Below are positions 44,605 through 53,285 of a DNA stretch of 64,000 nucleotides, in pieces. Each line of letters starts with the position of its first letter. The first letter of the stretch is position 1. Made by a program: the position numbers and the translations under genes. The notes under the pieces were generated by a model. That model was given only the letters and a program-made list of their open reading frames with translations. It was not told the origin of the DNA and did not search any database. Source of the stretch: Falsirhodobacter halotolerans. GTDB taxonomy: Bacteria > Pseudomonadota > Alphaproteobacteria > Rhodobacterales > Rhodobacteraceae. The stretch spans positions 538,501 to 602,500 of the forward strand of contig NZ_JALJAZ010000001.1 of the NCBI RefSeq assembly GCF_022899245.1. The letters run 5' to 3'.

Positions 44605-45159
44605 TTATCCCCGCGACAAAAGTGCGGTCGGCCGTGCCTTGGCCAGGGCCTGCACGATCAGCGCCGCCAAGGCCGCCTTCACCAGATCGCCCGGCAGGAA
44701 GACGGCCATGATGCCCGCCGCCCCCCACCATGTCGTGGCCGAAGGCGCCAGCAGCCAGAACCCGGTGATCCCGAACACATAGACGACGCCGATCCCGCCC
44801 GTGACCGAGGCGGCGAAGGTCACCGCCCCCACATGCGCGCGCCAATGCGCAAGGATCAGCCCGATCACGAAGGCCCCCACCGGATATCCGATCAGGAATC
44901 CCGCCGACGGCCCGACAAAGGGCGCAAGGCCCCCGCGCCCCCCGGCAAAGATCGGCAGGCCCAGCGCGCCCACGACCAGATAGAGAAGAACCGCCAGCGC
45001 CCCGCGTTTCGCGCCCAGAACCGCGCCGCACAGCATGACGCCCAGCGTCTGCATGGTGATCGGCACGCCGAACGGCAGGTGGATCTGCGGCACCGTCGCC
45101 AGCACCGCGATCAGGGCGGCGAACAGCGCCGTCATCGTCAAGGTCCGTTCCATCGTCAT
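44605..45159 (-). CDS. bioY: Biotin ECF transporter S component BioY
   Basis: 184-residue membrane protein that binds biotin. The family pattern shows ATVPQIHLPFGVPITMQTLG near 20-39, VLLYLVVGALGLPIFAGGRGG near the middle, and GFLIGYPVGAFVIGL near 88-102. Starts at 45153, 45159 or 45177 are possible; 45159 keeps a compact N-terminus. It is last in the bioM-bioN-bioY unit, 7 bases after bioN. Confidence 0.94.
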   Translation of the reverse strand: MTMERTLTMTALFAALIAVLATVPQIHLPFGVPITMQTLGVMLCGAVLGAKRGALAVLLYLVVGALGLPIFAGGRGGLAPFVGPSAGFLIGYPVGAFVIGLILAHWRAHVGAVTFAASVTGGIGVVYVFGITGFWLLAPSATTWWGAAGIMAVFLPGDLVKAALAALIVQALAKARPTALLSRG

Positions 45160-45184
45160 CCCCCGTGGCCGTATCACGAAGGGG

Positions 45185-45784
45185 TTATGACAGACCGCCC
45201 CGCGCGCGCAAGGCCTCGGCCAGACGTTCGGAATCGTCCAGCGCGCCCAGAAGGGTGGGCGTCACCACCCGCCAGCGGGGCGTGCCCGCCGCCCGCGCGC
45301 GCCACGCATCCGCCAGGCGGGCATGGCGGTCCGCCGTCACGGGCACGGTGCGGATCATCAGCGCCACGGCCATGGCCAGCGTGGCGGGCGGCAGGCCCAG
45401 ATGCCGCAGCGGGGCCGCCACCCAGGCCAGAACGCCGGTCAGCGCATCCAACCGCGAGGTCATCGTCACAAGGTTCGCGGCAAGGATCGCCGTGGCAAAG
45501 CGCAGCACCATCACCGCCCCCGCCTGCGCCGCGCCCAGCCACAGGTGCCACAGCAGGATCACGGCCAACAGTGGCAGGACGGGCCGCAGCACCCGCAGCC
45601 CCCCCCGCAGGAACCGCCCCCCGCACAGGGCGTAAAGCGCGAGGGTGACCGCAAGGCCCCCCATCAGCACCGCCGGCCGGTCGATCATCATGACAGCGGC
45701 GGTAAACAGCAGCAGCACCAGCAGCTTCGGCCCCGCGCGCAGGCGGTGCAGCGGCGTGGGGTGGGGCCAGGTCAGGGCGATCAC
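45185..45784 (-). CDS. bioN: Biotin ECF transporter T component BioN
   Basis: 199-residue CbiQ-family transmembrane protein coupling BioM to BioY. About five helices lie in the first 120 residues. The two cytoplasmic coupling helices carry the characteristic Ala-Arg motifs, seen as DAWRARAAGT near 163-172 and ALRARGG at the C-terminus. The ATG overlaps the bioM stop (ATGA). Confidence 0.93.
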   Translation of the reverse strand: MIALTWPHPTPLHRLRAGPKLLVLLLFTAAVMMIDRPAVLMGGLAVTLALYALCGGRFLRGGLRVLRPVLPLLAVILLWHLWLGAAQAGAVMVLRFATAILAANLVTMTSRLDALTGVLAWVAAPLRHLGLPPATLAMAVALMIRTVPVTADRHARLADAWRARAAGTPRWRVVTPTLLGALDDSERLAEALRARGGLS

Positions 45785-46479
45785 AGCGCGTCCCCGGCCA
45801 GATGCTCCATCCGGGCGACGAATGCGGGCAGAAGGCGCGCGGGCGGGCCGTCGTCCTGAATGCGCCCGCCTTCAAGCCACAGGACGCGGTCGCACTCCAT
45901 CACCGCCTCGGGGTCGTGGGTGATGGTGATCAGGCGCTGGGGCAGGGCGGCCAGACGGCGGCGCAGCGCGATCCGGCTGGGCAGGTCCAGCGCGGCGAAG
46001 GGTTCGTCCAGCAGGATCGTGCGCGGCCCCATCATCAGGATCGCCAGCAGGCACAGATACTGCTTTTGCCCGTGCGACAGGGTGTGGACCAGACGGCCCG
46101 CCCACGCGGTGCGCCCCTCGGCCGTCAGGACGGCGCGCACCTGCGCCTCCGCCTCGCGCGCGGGGTGGCCCATCTGCCGCAGGCCGAAAGCCAGCTCCTC
46201 CTCCACCGTGGGGAAGATGATCTGGTGATCGGGGTTCTGGAACAGGATGCCCAGGGCGCGCAGCGCGGCGCGGCGGTCGGTGGGGTCCGCCCCGTCCACC
46301 GTCACGTGCCCGGCGGTGGGCGCGATCAGCCCGGCTATCAGCCGCAAGAGGGTCGATTTCCCCGACCCGTTGCGCCCGAGGATGCCGATACGCCGTTCGG
46401 TCAGATGCAGGTCGATCCCCGTCAGGATCGGCACATCCTGCACGGCGTAATCCGCGCCTTCGATCCGTATGCCGTCCAT
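45781..46479 (-). CDS. bioM: Biotin ECF transporter ATPase BioM
   Basis: 232-residue ABC ATPase. Walker A is GRNGSGKST near residues 35-43, the Q-loop is in LFQNPDHQIIFP near 79-90, the signature is LSHGQKQ near 133-139, Walker B is ILLDEPFAALD near 154-164, and the switch His is in ITHDPE near 188. The start is MDGIRIEGADY. The BioMNY set mirrors that of R. capsulatus. I found no palindrome of the BioR type (TTATmkATAA) upstream. The intergenic region instead holds a CtrA-like site before divergent dprA. Confidence 0.94.
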   Translation of the reverse strand: MDGIRIEGADYAVQDVPILTGIDLHLTERRIGILGRNGSGKSTLLRLIAGLIAPTAGHVTVDGADPTDRRAALRALGILFQNPDHQIIFPTVEEELAFGLRQMGHPAREAEAQVRAVLTAEGRTAWAGRLVHTLSHGQKQYLCLLAILMMGPRTILLDEPFAALDLPSRIALRRRLAALPQRLITITHDPEAVMECDRVLWLEGGRIQDDGPPARLLPAFVARMEHLAGDAL

Positions 46480-46532
46480 GCCCCACCCCTGCTTTGCCCC
46501 CTCCTGTCCCGCGTTTTGCCGCCCGGTGCAAG

Positions 46533-46551
46533 TTAAGCGCGCGTTAACCAT
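46533..46551 (+). promoter_or_regulatory. CtrA binding-site match upstream of dprA
   Basis: TTAAGCGCGCGTTAACCAT fits TTAA-N7-TTAAC exactly and ends in the TTAACCAT half-site form. It lies 20-38 bases before the dprA ATG and 54 bases from bioM. It is the best CtrA-type match I noticed in the window. Confidence 0.6.
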
Positions 46552-46570
46552 TCTGCCGGATGACAGGCGG

Positions 46571-47662
46571 ATGGACGATATCCACGACACCCTGCGCCTG
46601 ATCCGGTCCCGCCGCGTGGGGGCCGTCACCTTCCATCGGCTGGTGGAGGAGCATGGGTCCGCCCGCGCGGCGCTGCGCGCGCTGCCCGATCTTGCCCGCG
46701 CCTCGGGGGTGGAGGCGTATGAGACTTGCCCCCCCGGCGTGGTGGAGGCGGAGCTGCGGCAGGGCGCGGCGGCGGGGGCCGTGGCGATCGGCTGGGGCGA
46801 TCCGCGCTATCCGCCCGCGCTGGCCGCGCTGCCCGATGCGCCGCCCGTCCTGTGGGCGATGGGGCGGGTGGACCTGCTGGCCCGGCCCGCCATCGCGCTG
46901 GTGGGCGCGCGCAACGCCTCCAGCCTTGGGGTGCGGATGGCGCGGACGCTGGCCTTCGGGCTGGCCGATGCGGGGCATGTCGTCGTGTCGGGGCTGGCGC
47001 GCGGGATCGACACCGCCGCCCATGCCAGCGCGCTGGAGGGCGGCACGGTCGCCGTCATGGCGGGCGGGATCGACGTGATCTATCCGGCCGAAAACACTGG
47101 CCTTGCCACCTCCATCGCCATCAAGGGCTGCCTTCTGACCGAACAGCCGCCGGGGACGGAGCCGCAGGCGCGGCATTTCCCCCTGCGCAACCGCATCGTG
47201 TCGGGCCTGTCGCGCGGGGTGGTGGTGGTGGAGGCGGCGGCCCGGTCGGGCAGCCTGATCACCGCGAAGATGGCGCTGGAGCAGGGACGGGAGGTCTATG
47301 CCGTGCCCGGCCATCCGTTCGATGCGCGGGCGGCGGGGTGCAACCAGCTGATCCGTGACGGCGCAACGCTGGTGACCCGCGTGGCCGACGTGCTGGACGG
47401 GGTGGGGACGGTTCGCCCGACCCCGGTCCGCCCCGTGGTCGCCGCGCGCCGATCCGCCCCGCCCCCGGCGCCTGCGTTGCCCCCGGCGGCCCCTGCGCCC
47501 ACGCTTCTCGACCTCCTCGGCCCTGCCCCCGTGGCCGAGGATCAGTTGATCCGGGACCTGGGCCGCCCCCCCGCCGATGTCGCCGCCGAAATCCTGATGC
47601 TGGAGCTGGACGGCCGGGTCGAACGGCAGGCGGGCGGGATGCTGGTCCGGGTTCCCGATTGA
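46571..47662 (+). CDS. dprA: DNA-processing protein DprA
   Basis: 363 residues. DprA binds incoming single-stranded DNA and loads RecA in natural transformation; in R. capsulatus its homologue is needed to receive gene-transfer-agent DNA. The Rossmann-like core shows IALVGARNASSLGVRMAR near 114-131, SGLARGIDTAAHASALEGGT near 140-159, and PLRNRIVSGLSRGVVVVEAA near 205-224. A C-terminal winged-helix domain (about 305-362) is present. The start MDDIHDTLRL is the first ATG after the CtrA-like site. Confidence 0.94.
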   Translation: MDDIHDTLRLIRSRRVGAVTFHRLVEEHGSARAALRALPDLARASGVEAYETCPPGVVEAELRQGAAAGAVAIGWGDPRYPPALAALPDAPPVLWAMGRVDLLARPAIALVGARNASSLGVRMARTLAFGLADAGHVVVSGLARGIDTAAHASALEGGTVAVMAGGIDVIYPAENTGLATSIAIKGCLLTEQPPGTEPQARHFPLRNRIVSGLSRGVVVVEAAARSGSLITAKMALEQGREVYAVPGHPFDARAAGCNQLIRDGATLVTRVADVLDGVGTVRPTPVRPVVAARRSAPPPAPALPPAAPAPTLLDLLGPAPVAEDQLIRDLGRPPADVAAEILMLELDGRVERQAGGMLVRVPD

Positions 47663-47713
47663 CAAACACGGGCGATCCCCCACATCTAGCCCCGCTGCTG
47701 AAGGGAAATGTGC

Positions 47714-50329
47714 ATGGCTGTCGTCGTCGTTGAATCTCCGGCCAAGGCCAAGACGATCAACAAATATCTCGGGTCCGATTACACGGTTCTGGCCTCCTAT
47801 GGCCATGTGCGCGACCTGCCGCCGAAAAACGGATCGGTCGATACCGACCATGATTTCGCCATGTTGTGGGAGGTGGCGGCCGACAGCAAGAAGCATGTCC
47901 GGGCGATCGCCGAGGCGCTGAAGACCGACGACACCCTGATCCTTGCCACCGACCCCGATCGCGAGGGGGAGGCGATCTCGTGGCACCTGCAGGAGGCGCT
48001 GGCCTCATCCCTGAAAAAGGGCAAGACGGTGCGCCGCGTGACCTTCAACGCCATCACCAAGGCCGCCGTGCAAGAGGCGATGGCCAAGCCGCGCGACATC
48101 GACGCCCCGCTGGTGGAGGCGTATCTGGCCCGCCGCGCGCTGGATTATCTGGTGGGGTTCAACCTGTCGCCCGTCCTGTGGCGCAAGCTGCCCGGCGCGA
48201 AATCCGCCGGTCGGGTCCAGTCCGTATGCCTGCGCCTGATCGTGGAGCGGGAGATGGAGATCGAGGCCTTCCGCGCCCGTGAATACTGGAGCGTGAAGGC
48301 CCAACTCGTCACCCCGCGCGGGGCCGAGTTCGAGGCGCGCCTGACCGTGCTGGGCGGCAAGAAGCTGGACCGCTACGACATCGCCACCGCCGAGGCGGCG
48401 GAACTGGCGGTGCAGGCGGTGACGTCGCGCGATCTGACCGTGCAATCGGTGGAGGCCAAGCCCGCCTCCCGCAACCCCTCCGCGCCCTTCATGACCTCCA
48501 CCCTGCAGCAGGAAGCCAGCCGCAAGTTCGGCATGGGCGCCAAGGTCTGCATGTCCACCGCCCAACGTCTGTATGAGGCGGGGCACATCACCTATATGCG
48601 GACCGACGGCATCGACATGGCCCCCGAGGCGGTGATGGCCGCGCGAGACGAGATCAAGCGCCGCTTCGGCGCGGATTACGTGCCCGACAGTCCGCGCATG
48701 TACAAGAACAAGGCCAAGAACGCCCAGGAAGCGCATGAATGCATCCGCCCGACCGAGATGTCGGCCTCTCCCGACAGCCTGCGGCTGGAGCCGGATCAGC
48801 GCAAGCTCTATGACCTGATCTGGAAACGCACTCTGGCCAGCCAGATGTCCGCCGCCCGCCTGGAACGCACCACGGTCGATGTCGGCAGTGCCGACGGCCA
48901 GGTCACCCTGCGCGCCACGGGGCAGGTGGTGATGTTCGACGGATTCCTCGCGATCTATGAGGAAGGCCGCGACGACGATGGCGAGGATGACGGCCGCCTG
49001 CCGCAGATCATGCAGGGCGAGCCGGCCAAGAAGCAGGGTGTGACGCCGGAGCAGCATTTCACCCAGCCCCCGCCGCGTTACACCGAAGCGACGCTGGTCA
49101 AGCGGATGGAGGAGTTGGGGATCGGGCGTCCGTCCACCTATGCCTCCGTGCTGACGACGATCCAGGACCGCGATTACGTCCGCAAGGACAAGAACCGCCT
49201 GTTCCCCGAGGACAAGGGGCGGCTGGTGACGGCCTTCCTCACCAATTATTTCAAGCGCTATGTCGAATACGATTTCACCGCCGATCTTGAGGCGGAGCTG
49301 GATGACGTGTCCGCCGGGGATCGCAACTACAAGGACGTTCTGGCCCGCTTCTGGCGCGATTTCTCCGCCGCCATCGCCGACACGTCGGAGCTGCGGATCG
49401 GCGAGGTTCTGACGACCATCGACGACTTCCTTGCGCCGCATCTTTATCCCGCCCGCGCCGACGGATCGGATCCGCGTGAATGCCCCGTGTGCCACGCGGG
49501 ACGGCTGCACCTGAAAACCTCGCGCGGGGGTGGGGCGTTCATCGGCTGCGGAAACTATCCCGAATGCCGCTACACGCGCCCGATCTCGGTCGCGGGGGAT
49601 GAGGAGGCGGTGGGCGAGCGTGTGCTGGGCGAGGATCCCGCCGGTCTGCCGGTCTGGCTGAAGACGGGCCGCTTCGGGCCTTATGTCCAGCGCGGCGACG
49701 CGACCGAGGACCAGCCCAAGCCCCCGCGCGCCAGCCTGCCCAAAGGCTGGTCGCCCGGCAGCATGGACCTTGAAAAGGCCCTGCGCCTCCTGGATCTTCC
49801 GCGCCCCATCGGCCCGCACCCCGAGGATGGTGTGCTGGTCGAGGCGGGGATCGGGCGCTTCGGCCCCTACGTCAAGCATGGCACCAAATACGCCAACCTG
49901 CCCGACGTGGACGAGGTGTTCGAGATCGGCATGAACCGCGCGGTGGAGGTTCTGGCTTCCAAGGTGGTGCGCGGCCAGCGCGCGGCGGCGGAACCGTTGA
50001 AGGTGCTGGGCGATCACCCCGATGGCGGCGCGATGAGCGTGATGGCCGGACGCTACGGCCCCTATGTCAAATGGGAGAAGGTGTTCGCGACCCTGCCCAA
50101 GGACATGGAGCCGGAAGCCGTCACCTTCGAGGAGGCGGTGGTTCTGGTGAACGAGAAGGCGGCGAAGGGCGGCAAGAAGAAGGCCGCGCCGAAGAAGGCC
50201 GCCGCCAAGACGACCACCCCCAAGACGACCACCGCCAAGACGGCGAAGGCCCCCGCAAAAAAGGCGGCGGCCAAGAAGCCGGCGGCGAAGAAGCCCGCCG
50301 CCAAGAAGACGACCAAGACAGAAGAGTAA
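47714..50329 (+). CDS. topA: DNA topoisomerase I
   Basis: 871-residue type IA enzyme that removes negative supercoils. The Toprim domain starts VVVVESPAKAKTINKYLG near residues 3-20 and has ILATDPDREGEAISWHL near 76-92. The active Tyr is in GHITYMRTDGI near 295-305. One four-Cys zinc finger (CPVCHAG and GCGNYPECRYTRP) follows near 595-625, then GRFGPYV repeats. The last 45 residues are a Lys/Ala/Thr-rich, histone-H1-like tail. ATG 47714 has AAGGG at good distance; ATG 47708 is too close. It directly follows dprA, a conserved pairing. Confidence 0.96.
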   Translation: MAVVVVESPAKAKTINKYLGSDYTVLASYGHVRDLPPKNGSVDTDHDFAMLWEVAADSKKHVRAIAEALKTDDTLILATDPDREGEAISWHLQEALASSLKKGKTVRRVTFNAITKAAVQEAMAKPRDIDAPLVEAYLARRALDYLVGFNLSPVLWRKLPGAKSAGRVQSVCLRLIVEREMEIEAFRAREYWSVKAQLVTPRGAEFEARLTVLGGKKLDRYDIATAEAAELAVQAVTSRDLTVQSVEAKPASRNPSAPFMTSTLQQEASRKFGMGAKVCMSTAQRLYEAGHITYMRTDGIDMAPEAVMAARDEIKRRFGADYVPDSPRMYKNKAKNAQEAHECIRPTEMSASPDSLRLEPDQRKLYDLIWKRTLASQMSAARLERTTVDVGSADGQVTLRATGQVVMFDGFLAIYEEGRDDDGEDDGRLPQIMQGEPAKKQGVTPEQHFTQPPPRYTEATLVKRMEELGIGRPSTYASVLTTIQDRDYVRKDKNRLFPEDKGRLVTAFLTNYFKRYVEYDFTADLEAELDDVSAGDRNYKDVLARFWRDFSAAIADTSELRIGEVLTTIDDFLAPHLYPARADGSDPRECPVCHAGRLHLKTSRGGGAFIGCGNYPECRYTRPISVAGDEEAVGERVLGEDPAGLPVWLKTGRFGPYVQRGDATEDQPKPPRASLPKGWSPGSMDLEKALRLLDLPRPIGPHPEDGVLVEAGIGRFGPYVKHGTKYANLPDVDEVFEIGMNRAVEVLASKVVRGQRAAAEPLKVLGDHPDGGAMSVMAGRYGPYVKWEKVFATLPKDMEPEAVTFEEAVVLVNEKAAKGGKKKAAPKKAAAKTTTPKTTTAKTAKAPAKKAAAKKPAAKKPAAKKTTKTEE

Positions 50330-50351
50330 GGGGGCCTCGCGCCCCCTTTTT
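50328..50351. terminator. Terminator between topA and the choline transporter ATPase gene
   Basis: AAGGGGGC (50328-50335) pairs with GCCCCCTT (50341-50348), followed by TTT on the plus strand. The stem begins within the topA stop codon and ends at the stop of the convergent gene. Confidence 0.85.
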
Positions 50352-51370
50352 CACAGGCGCGGGTTCAGCAGCTTGCCCATCACGCCCTGCGCGCGGATCA
50401 CGCCGACCGGCTGCCCGCCTTCGGTCACCGACAGTTCGGTCGCCCCGTCGCGCAGACGCTCCATCACCTCTTTCACCGGGGTTTCCGCGCCGACAGCCGG
50501 GGCCGGTGACGTCCCCGCCTCCATCACGTCGCGCGCCCGCAGAACCGACAGCGGGTTCATATGCGCCACGAACTCCGCCACGTAATCCGAGGCGGGATTG
50601 GCGATGATGTCGCGGGCGGTGCCGCATTGCACGACCCGCCCGCCTTCCATCAGGGCGATGCGGTTGCCGATCTTGAACGCCTCGTCCAGATCGTGGCTGA
50701 CGAAGATGATCGTGCGCTTCAGTTTGGATTGCAGGTCCAGAAGTTCGTCCTGCAACCGGCTGCGGATCAAGGGGTCAAGCGCCGAGAACGGCTCGTCCAT
50801 CAGCAGGATCGGCGCTTCGGTCACGAAGGCGCGGGCCAGGCCCACGCGTTGGCGCATCCCGCCGGACAGTTCGGAAACCTTGTAATCGCCCCATTCCGAC
50901 AGACCCACCAGATCCAGCTGAGCGTCGACCCGCTGGCGGCGTTCGGCGCGGCCCACGCCGTCCAGTTCCAGCCCCAGACCCACATTCTCGCGCACCGACC
51001 GCCAGGGCAGCAGGCCGAAGCCCTGGAACACCATCGCCACGCGACGGCGGCGCAGGCGGCGCAGCTCGGCATCGCGGGCTTGGGTGACCGACACCATCTG
51101 CGTGCCGTCGTTGATCGCGATATCGCCGCGCACCACGGGGTTCAGCCCGTTCACCCCGCGCAGCAGGGTCGATTTCCCCGACCCCGACAGGCCCATCAGA
51201 ACGACGATCTCGCCCTCCTCCACGGTCAGGGAACAGTCGTGGACGCCCAGCGTCTGGCCGGTGGCGGTCTTCACCTCGTCCCGGGACGCGCCCTGATCCA
51301 TCAGCGGCAGGGCCTTGGCGGGGGCGTCGCCGAAGACGATGGACACCTTGTCGAAAATCACGGACGTCAT
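50351..51370 (-). CDS. choV: Choline ABC transporter ATP-binding protein
   Basis: 339-residue ATPase of the ProV/OpuA class. Walker A is GLSGSGKSTLLRG near residues 60-72, signature LSGGMRQRVGLARAF near 167-181, Walker B ILLMDEPFSALDP near 187-199 and switch His in VSHDLDEAF near 221. The C-terminal part (about 285-335) is a shortened CBS-like region. It overlaps the permease gene by 4 bases. Order and partners indicate choline, not proline, as substrate. Confidence 0.92.
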   Translation of the reverse strand: MTSVIFDKVSIVFGDAPAKALPLMDQGASRDEVKTATGQTLGVHDCSLTVEEGEIVVLMGLSGSGKSTLLRGVNGLNPVVRGDIAINDGTQMVSVTQARDAELRRLRRRRVAMVFQGFGLLPWRSVRENVGLGLELDGVGRAERRQRVDAQLDLVGLSEWGDYKVSELSGGMRQRVGLARAFVTEAPILLMDEPFSALDPLIRSRLQDELLDLQSKLKRTIIFVSHDLDEAFKIGNRIALMEGGRVVQCGTARDIIANPASDYVAEFVAHMNPLSVLRARDVMEAGTSPAPAVGAETPVKEVMERLRDGATELSVTEGGQPVGVIRAQGVMGKLLNPRL

Positions 51371-52203
51371 GTGCGGGTCACCTTCAGCATACGGTCAAGG
51401 ATGATCGCCACGACGACGATGATGAAGCCCGATTCGAACCCGAGCGAGGTGTTCACCGTGTTCAGCGCCCGCACCACCGGCACGCCCAGACCGTTCGCCC
51501 CCACAAGCGCCGCGATGACCACCATCGACAGCGACAGCATGATGGCCTGCGTCAGCCCCGCCATGATCTGGGGCAGGGCGTAAGGCAGTTCCACCTTCCA
51601 CAACCGCTGGCGACCCGTGGCCCCGAAGCTGTCCGCCGCCTCCAGAAGGGCGGGCGGGGTGGAGCCGATGCCGAGGGCCGTCAGCCGGATCGGGGCGGGC
51701 AACACGAAGATGACGGTGGCCAACAGGCCCGGCACCATGCCCAGGCCGAAGAACACGATCGCCGGGATCAGATAGACGAAGGTCGGCAGCGTCTGCATCA
51801 GGTCCAGAAGCGGGGTGATCGCCCGCTGCAGGCGGGGCCGGTGGGCGGCCGCGATGCCGATGGGCACCCCGATGACCATGCAGGTCGCACAGGCGATCAG
51901 GATCAGCGACAGGCTTTCCATCGTCGGATCCCAATATCCCTGGTTCAGGATGAACAACAGCCCCGCCAGCACCAGAAGACAGGTCTTCCAAGTGCGCTGG
52001 ATCACATAGGTCAGGCCCACCATCGCCGCGACGACGATCAGGGGATGCGCCCCCTGAAGCACGAACAGGACGCCGTCGATCAGCCCCCCCATGACGTCCG
52101 AAATGAACGAGAACACGACGCCCCCGTTGGCGTTCAGCCAATCGAAAGCCTGTTTCGCCCATCGTCCGACGGGTATCTTGTGATCGGTCAGCAGGTCCAG
52201 CAT
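51367..52203 (-). CDS. choW: Choline ABC transporter permease
   Basis: 278-residue inner-membrane permease of the BPD transporter type with about six helices. The EAA loop that contacts the ATPase is seen as EAADSFGATGRQRLWKVELP near 184-203, and the PTFVYLIPAIVFFGLGMVPG stretch near 140-159 is typical of ProW/ChoW. The 58-base gap to the binding-protein gene upstream holds a strong hairpin. Confidence 0.92.
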   Translation of the reverse strand: MLDLLTDHKIPVGRWAKQAFDWLNANGGVVFSFISDVMGGLIDGVLFVLQGAHPLIVVAAMVGLTYVIQRTWKTCLLVLAGLLFILNQGYWDPTMESLSLILIACATCMVIGVPIGIAAAHRPRLQRAITPLLDLMQTLPTFVYLIPAIVFFGLGMVPGLLATVIFVLPAPIRLTALGIGSTPPALLEAADSFGATGRQRLWKVELPYALPQIMAGLTQAIMLSLSMVVIAALVGANGLGVPVVRALNTVNTSLGFESGFIIVVVAIILDRMLKVTRT

Positions 52204-52228
52204 TCAGCGTCCTTCGCTATGTTTCGGC

Positions 52229-52252
52229 GGCCCCGCAGGGTGCTGCGGGGCC
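52229..52252 (-). other. Intercistronic hairpin between choX and choW
   Basis: GGCCCCGCAG (52229-52238) and CTGCGGGGCC (52243-52252) form a perfect 10-bp stem with a 4-base loop, 9 bases after the choX stop and without a T-run. Such stems commonly protect binding-protein mRNA and lower expression of the downstream permease. Confidence 0.75.
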
Positions 52253-52261
52253 CAAAGGGCC

Positions 52262-53188
52262 TTACAGGCCAAGAGCTTTCTTCACGACCGGCAGGCCATC
52301 GGCCCCGTCCACGGTCGTCACATCCGTCAGCCAGGTGTCGATGGCGCCGGGATTGTCCTGAACCCAGGACTTGACGGCGTCGTCCGGCGTCATCCCGTCA
52401 TTCAGGATCAGGCCCATCATCTCGTTCTCCATCGGCAGGGTGAACTTCTGCTGCGTCAGGAAGGTCGCGACATTGGGGCATTCGGCGGCAAAGCCCTTGC
52501 GGGTGACGGTGTTCACCACACCCTCACCGCCGAAGAAGTCCTCGCCCCCCTCCAGATAGGTCAGGTCGAAGCTTGCGTTCATCGGATGGGGCGCCCAGCC
52601 CAGAAAGACCACCGGCTCCTCGCGCGGATAGAAGCGTGCGACCTGCGCCAGCATCCCCTGTTCCGAAGATTGGACGACGTTCCAACCCTCCAGCTCGCCG
52701 CCCGGCTGGGTCAGGCCGATCAGGTATTCGTTGGCCTCGTTCCCCGGCTCGATGCCATAGATCGTGTTGTTCAGCTCGTCCGCGAAATCCGCAAGGTCGG
52801 CATAGGTCTTCAGCCCCTGTTCGGCGAGGTAGTTCGGCACGACCAGATTGTATTTCGTCCCCTCCAGGTTCGCGGCCAGCGTCTCGATCGCGCCGGAGTC
52901 GAGGTAAGGTCCGATCGCGCTTTGCTGCGACGGCATCCAATTGCCAAGGAACACGTCGATATCGCCCGATTCCAGCGACGCGAAGGTGACCGGCACGCCG
53001 ATCACGTCCACATCCACGTCATAGCCCAGCGCTTCGAGGATCTGACGGGTCAGCGAGGTCGTGGCGGTGATGTCCGTCCAACCCACATCCGACATCGTGA
53101 CCTGCGTGCAGGCCGACTGCGCCAACGCCGGAGAGGCGAAGGTCACTGCGGCGGCGGTGGCGAGGAGTGTGGTTTTCAATGGCGTCAT
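52262..53188 (-). CDS. choX: Choline-binding periplasmic protein
   Basis: 308 residues with a signal peptide (TTLLATAAAVTFASPALA). It belongs to the OpuAC/ChoX class of quaternary-ammonium binding proteins. Aromatic residues able to form the choline cage occur in SDVGWTDITATTSLTRQILE near 33-52, in FLGNWMPSQQ near 80-89, and in FLGWAPHPMNASFDLTYLEG near 195-214. Divergent from betI, sharing a palindromic operator. Its closeness to betIBA supports choline as substrate. Confidence 0.93.
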   Translation of the reverse strand: MTPLKTTLLATAAAVTFASPALAQSACTQVTMSDVGWTDITATTSLTRQILEALGYDVDVDVIGVPVTFASLESGDIDVFLGNWMPSQQSAIGPYLDSGAIETLAANLEGTKYNLVVPNYLAEQGLKTYADLADFADELNNTIYGIEPGNEANEYLIGLTQPGGELEGWNVVQSSEQGMLAQVARFYPREEPVVFLGWAPHPMNASFDLTYLEGGEDFFGGEGVVNTVTRKGFAAECPNVATFLTQQKFTLPMENEMMGLILNDGMTPDDAVKSWVQDNPGAIDTWLTDVTTVDGADGLPVVKKALGL

Positions 53189-53213
53189 GAGGCGCTCCCT
53201 TGGCGGTGGATGG

Positions 53214-53232
53214 TTGATTGATCAGTCAATAA
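53214..53232. promoter_or_regulatory. BetI-type operator in the choX/betI intergenic region
   Basis: TTGATTGATCAGTCAATAA contains the arms ATTGA/TCAAT (53217-53221 and 53226-53230) and resembles known BetI boxes. It overlaps -35-like hexamers on both strands (TTGATT on plus, TTGACT on minus). One repressor could thus control uptake and oxidation together. Confidence 0.65.
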
Positions 53233-53285
53233 AGATACGTTAGAGGCCGGAATTGGCAAATTCAGCGCAAGATCGGGGGATCCGG

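Noticed and set aside
46480-46570. Possible BioR operator for bioMNY.
   Set aside because: No TTATmkATAA-type palindrome is present; the only palindromic TTAA element fits CtrA and is nearer dprA.
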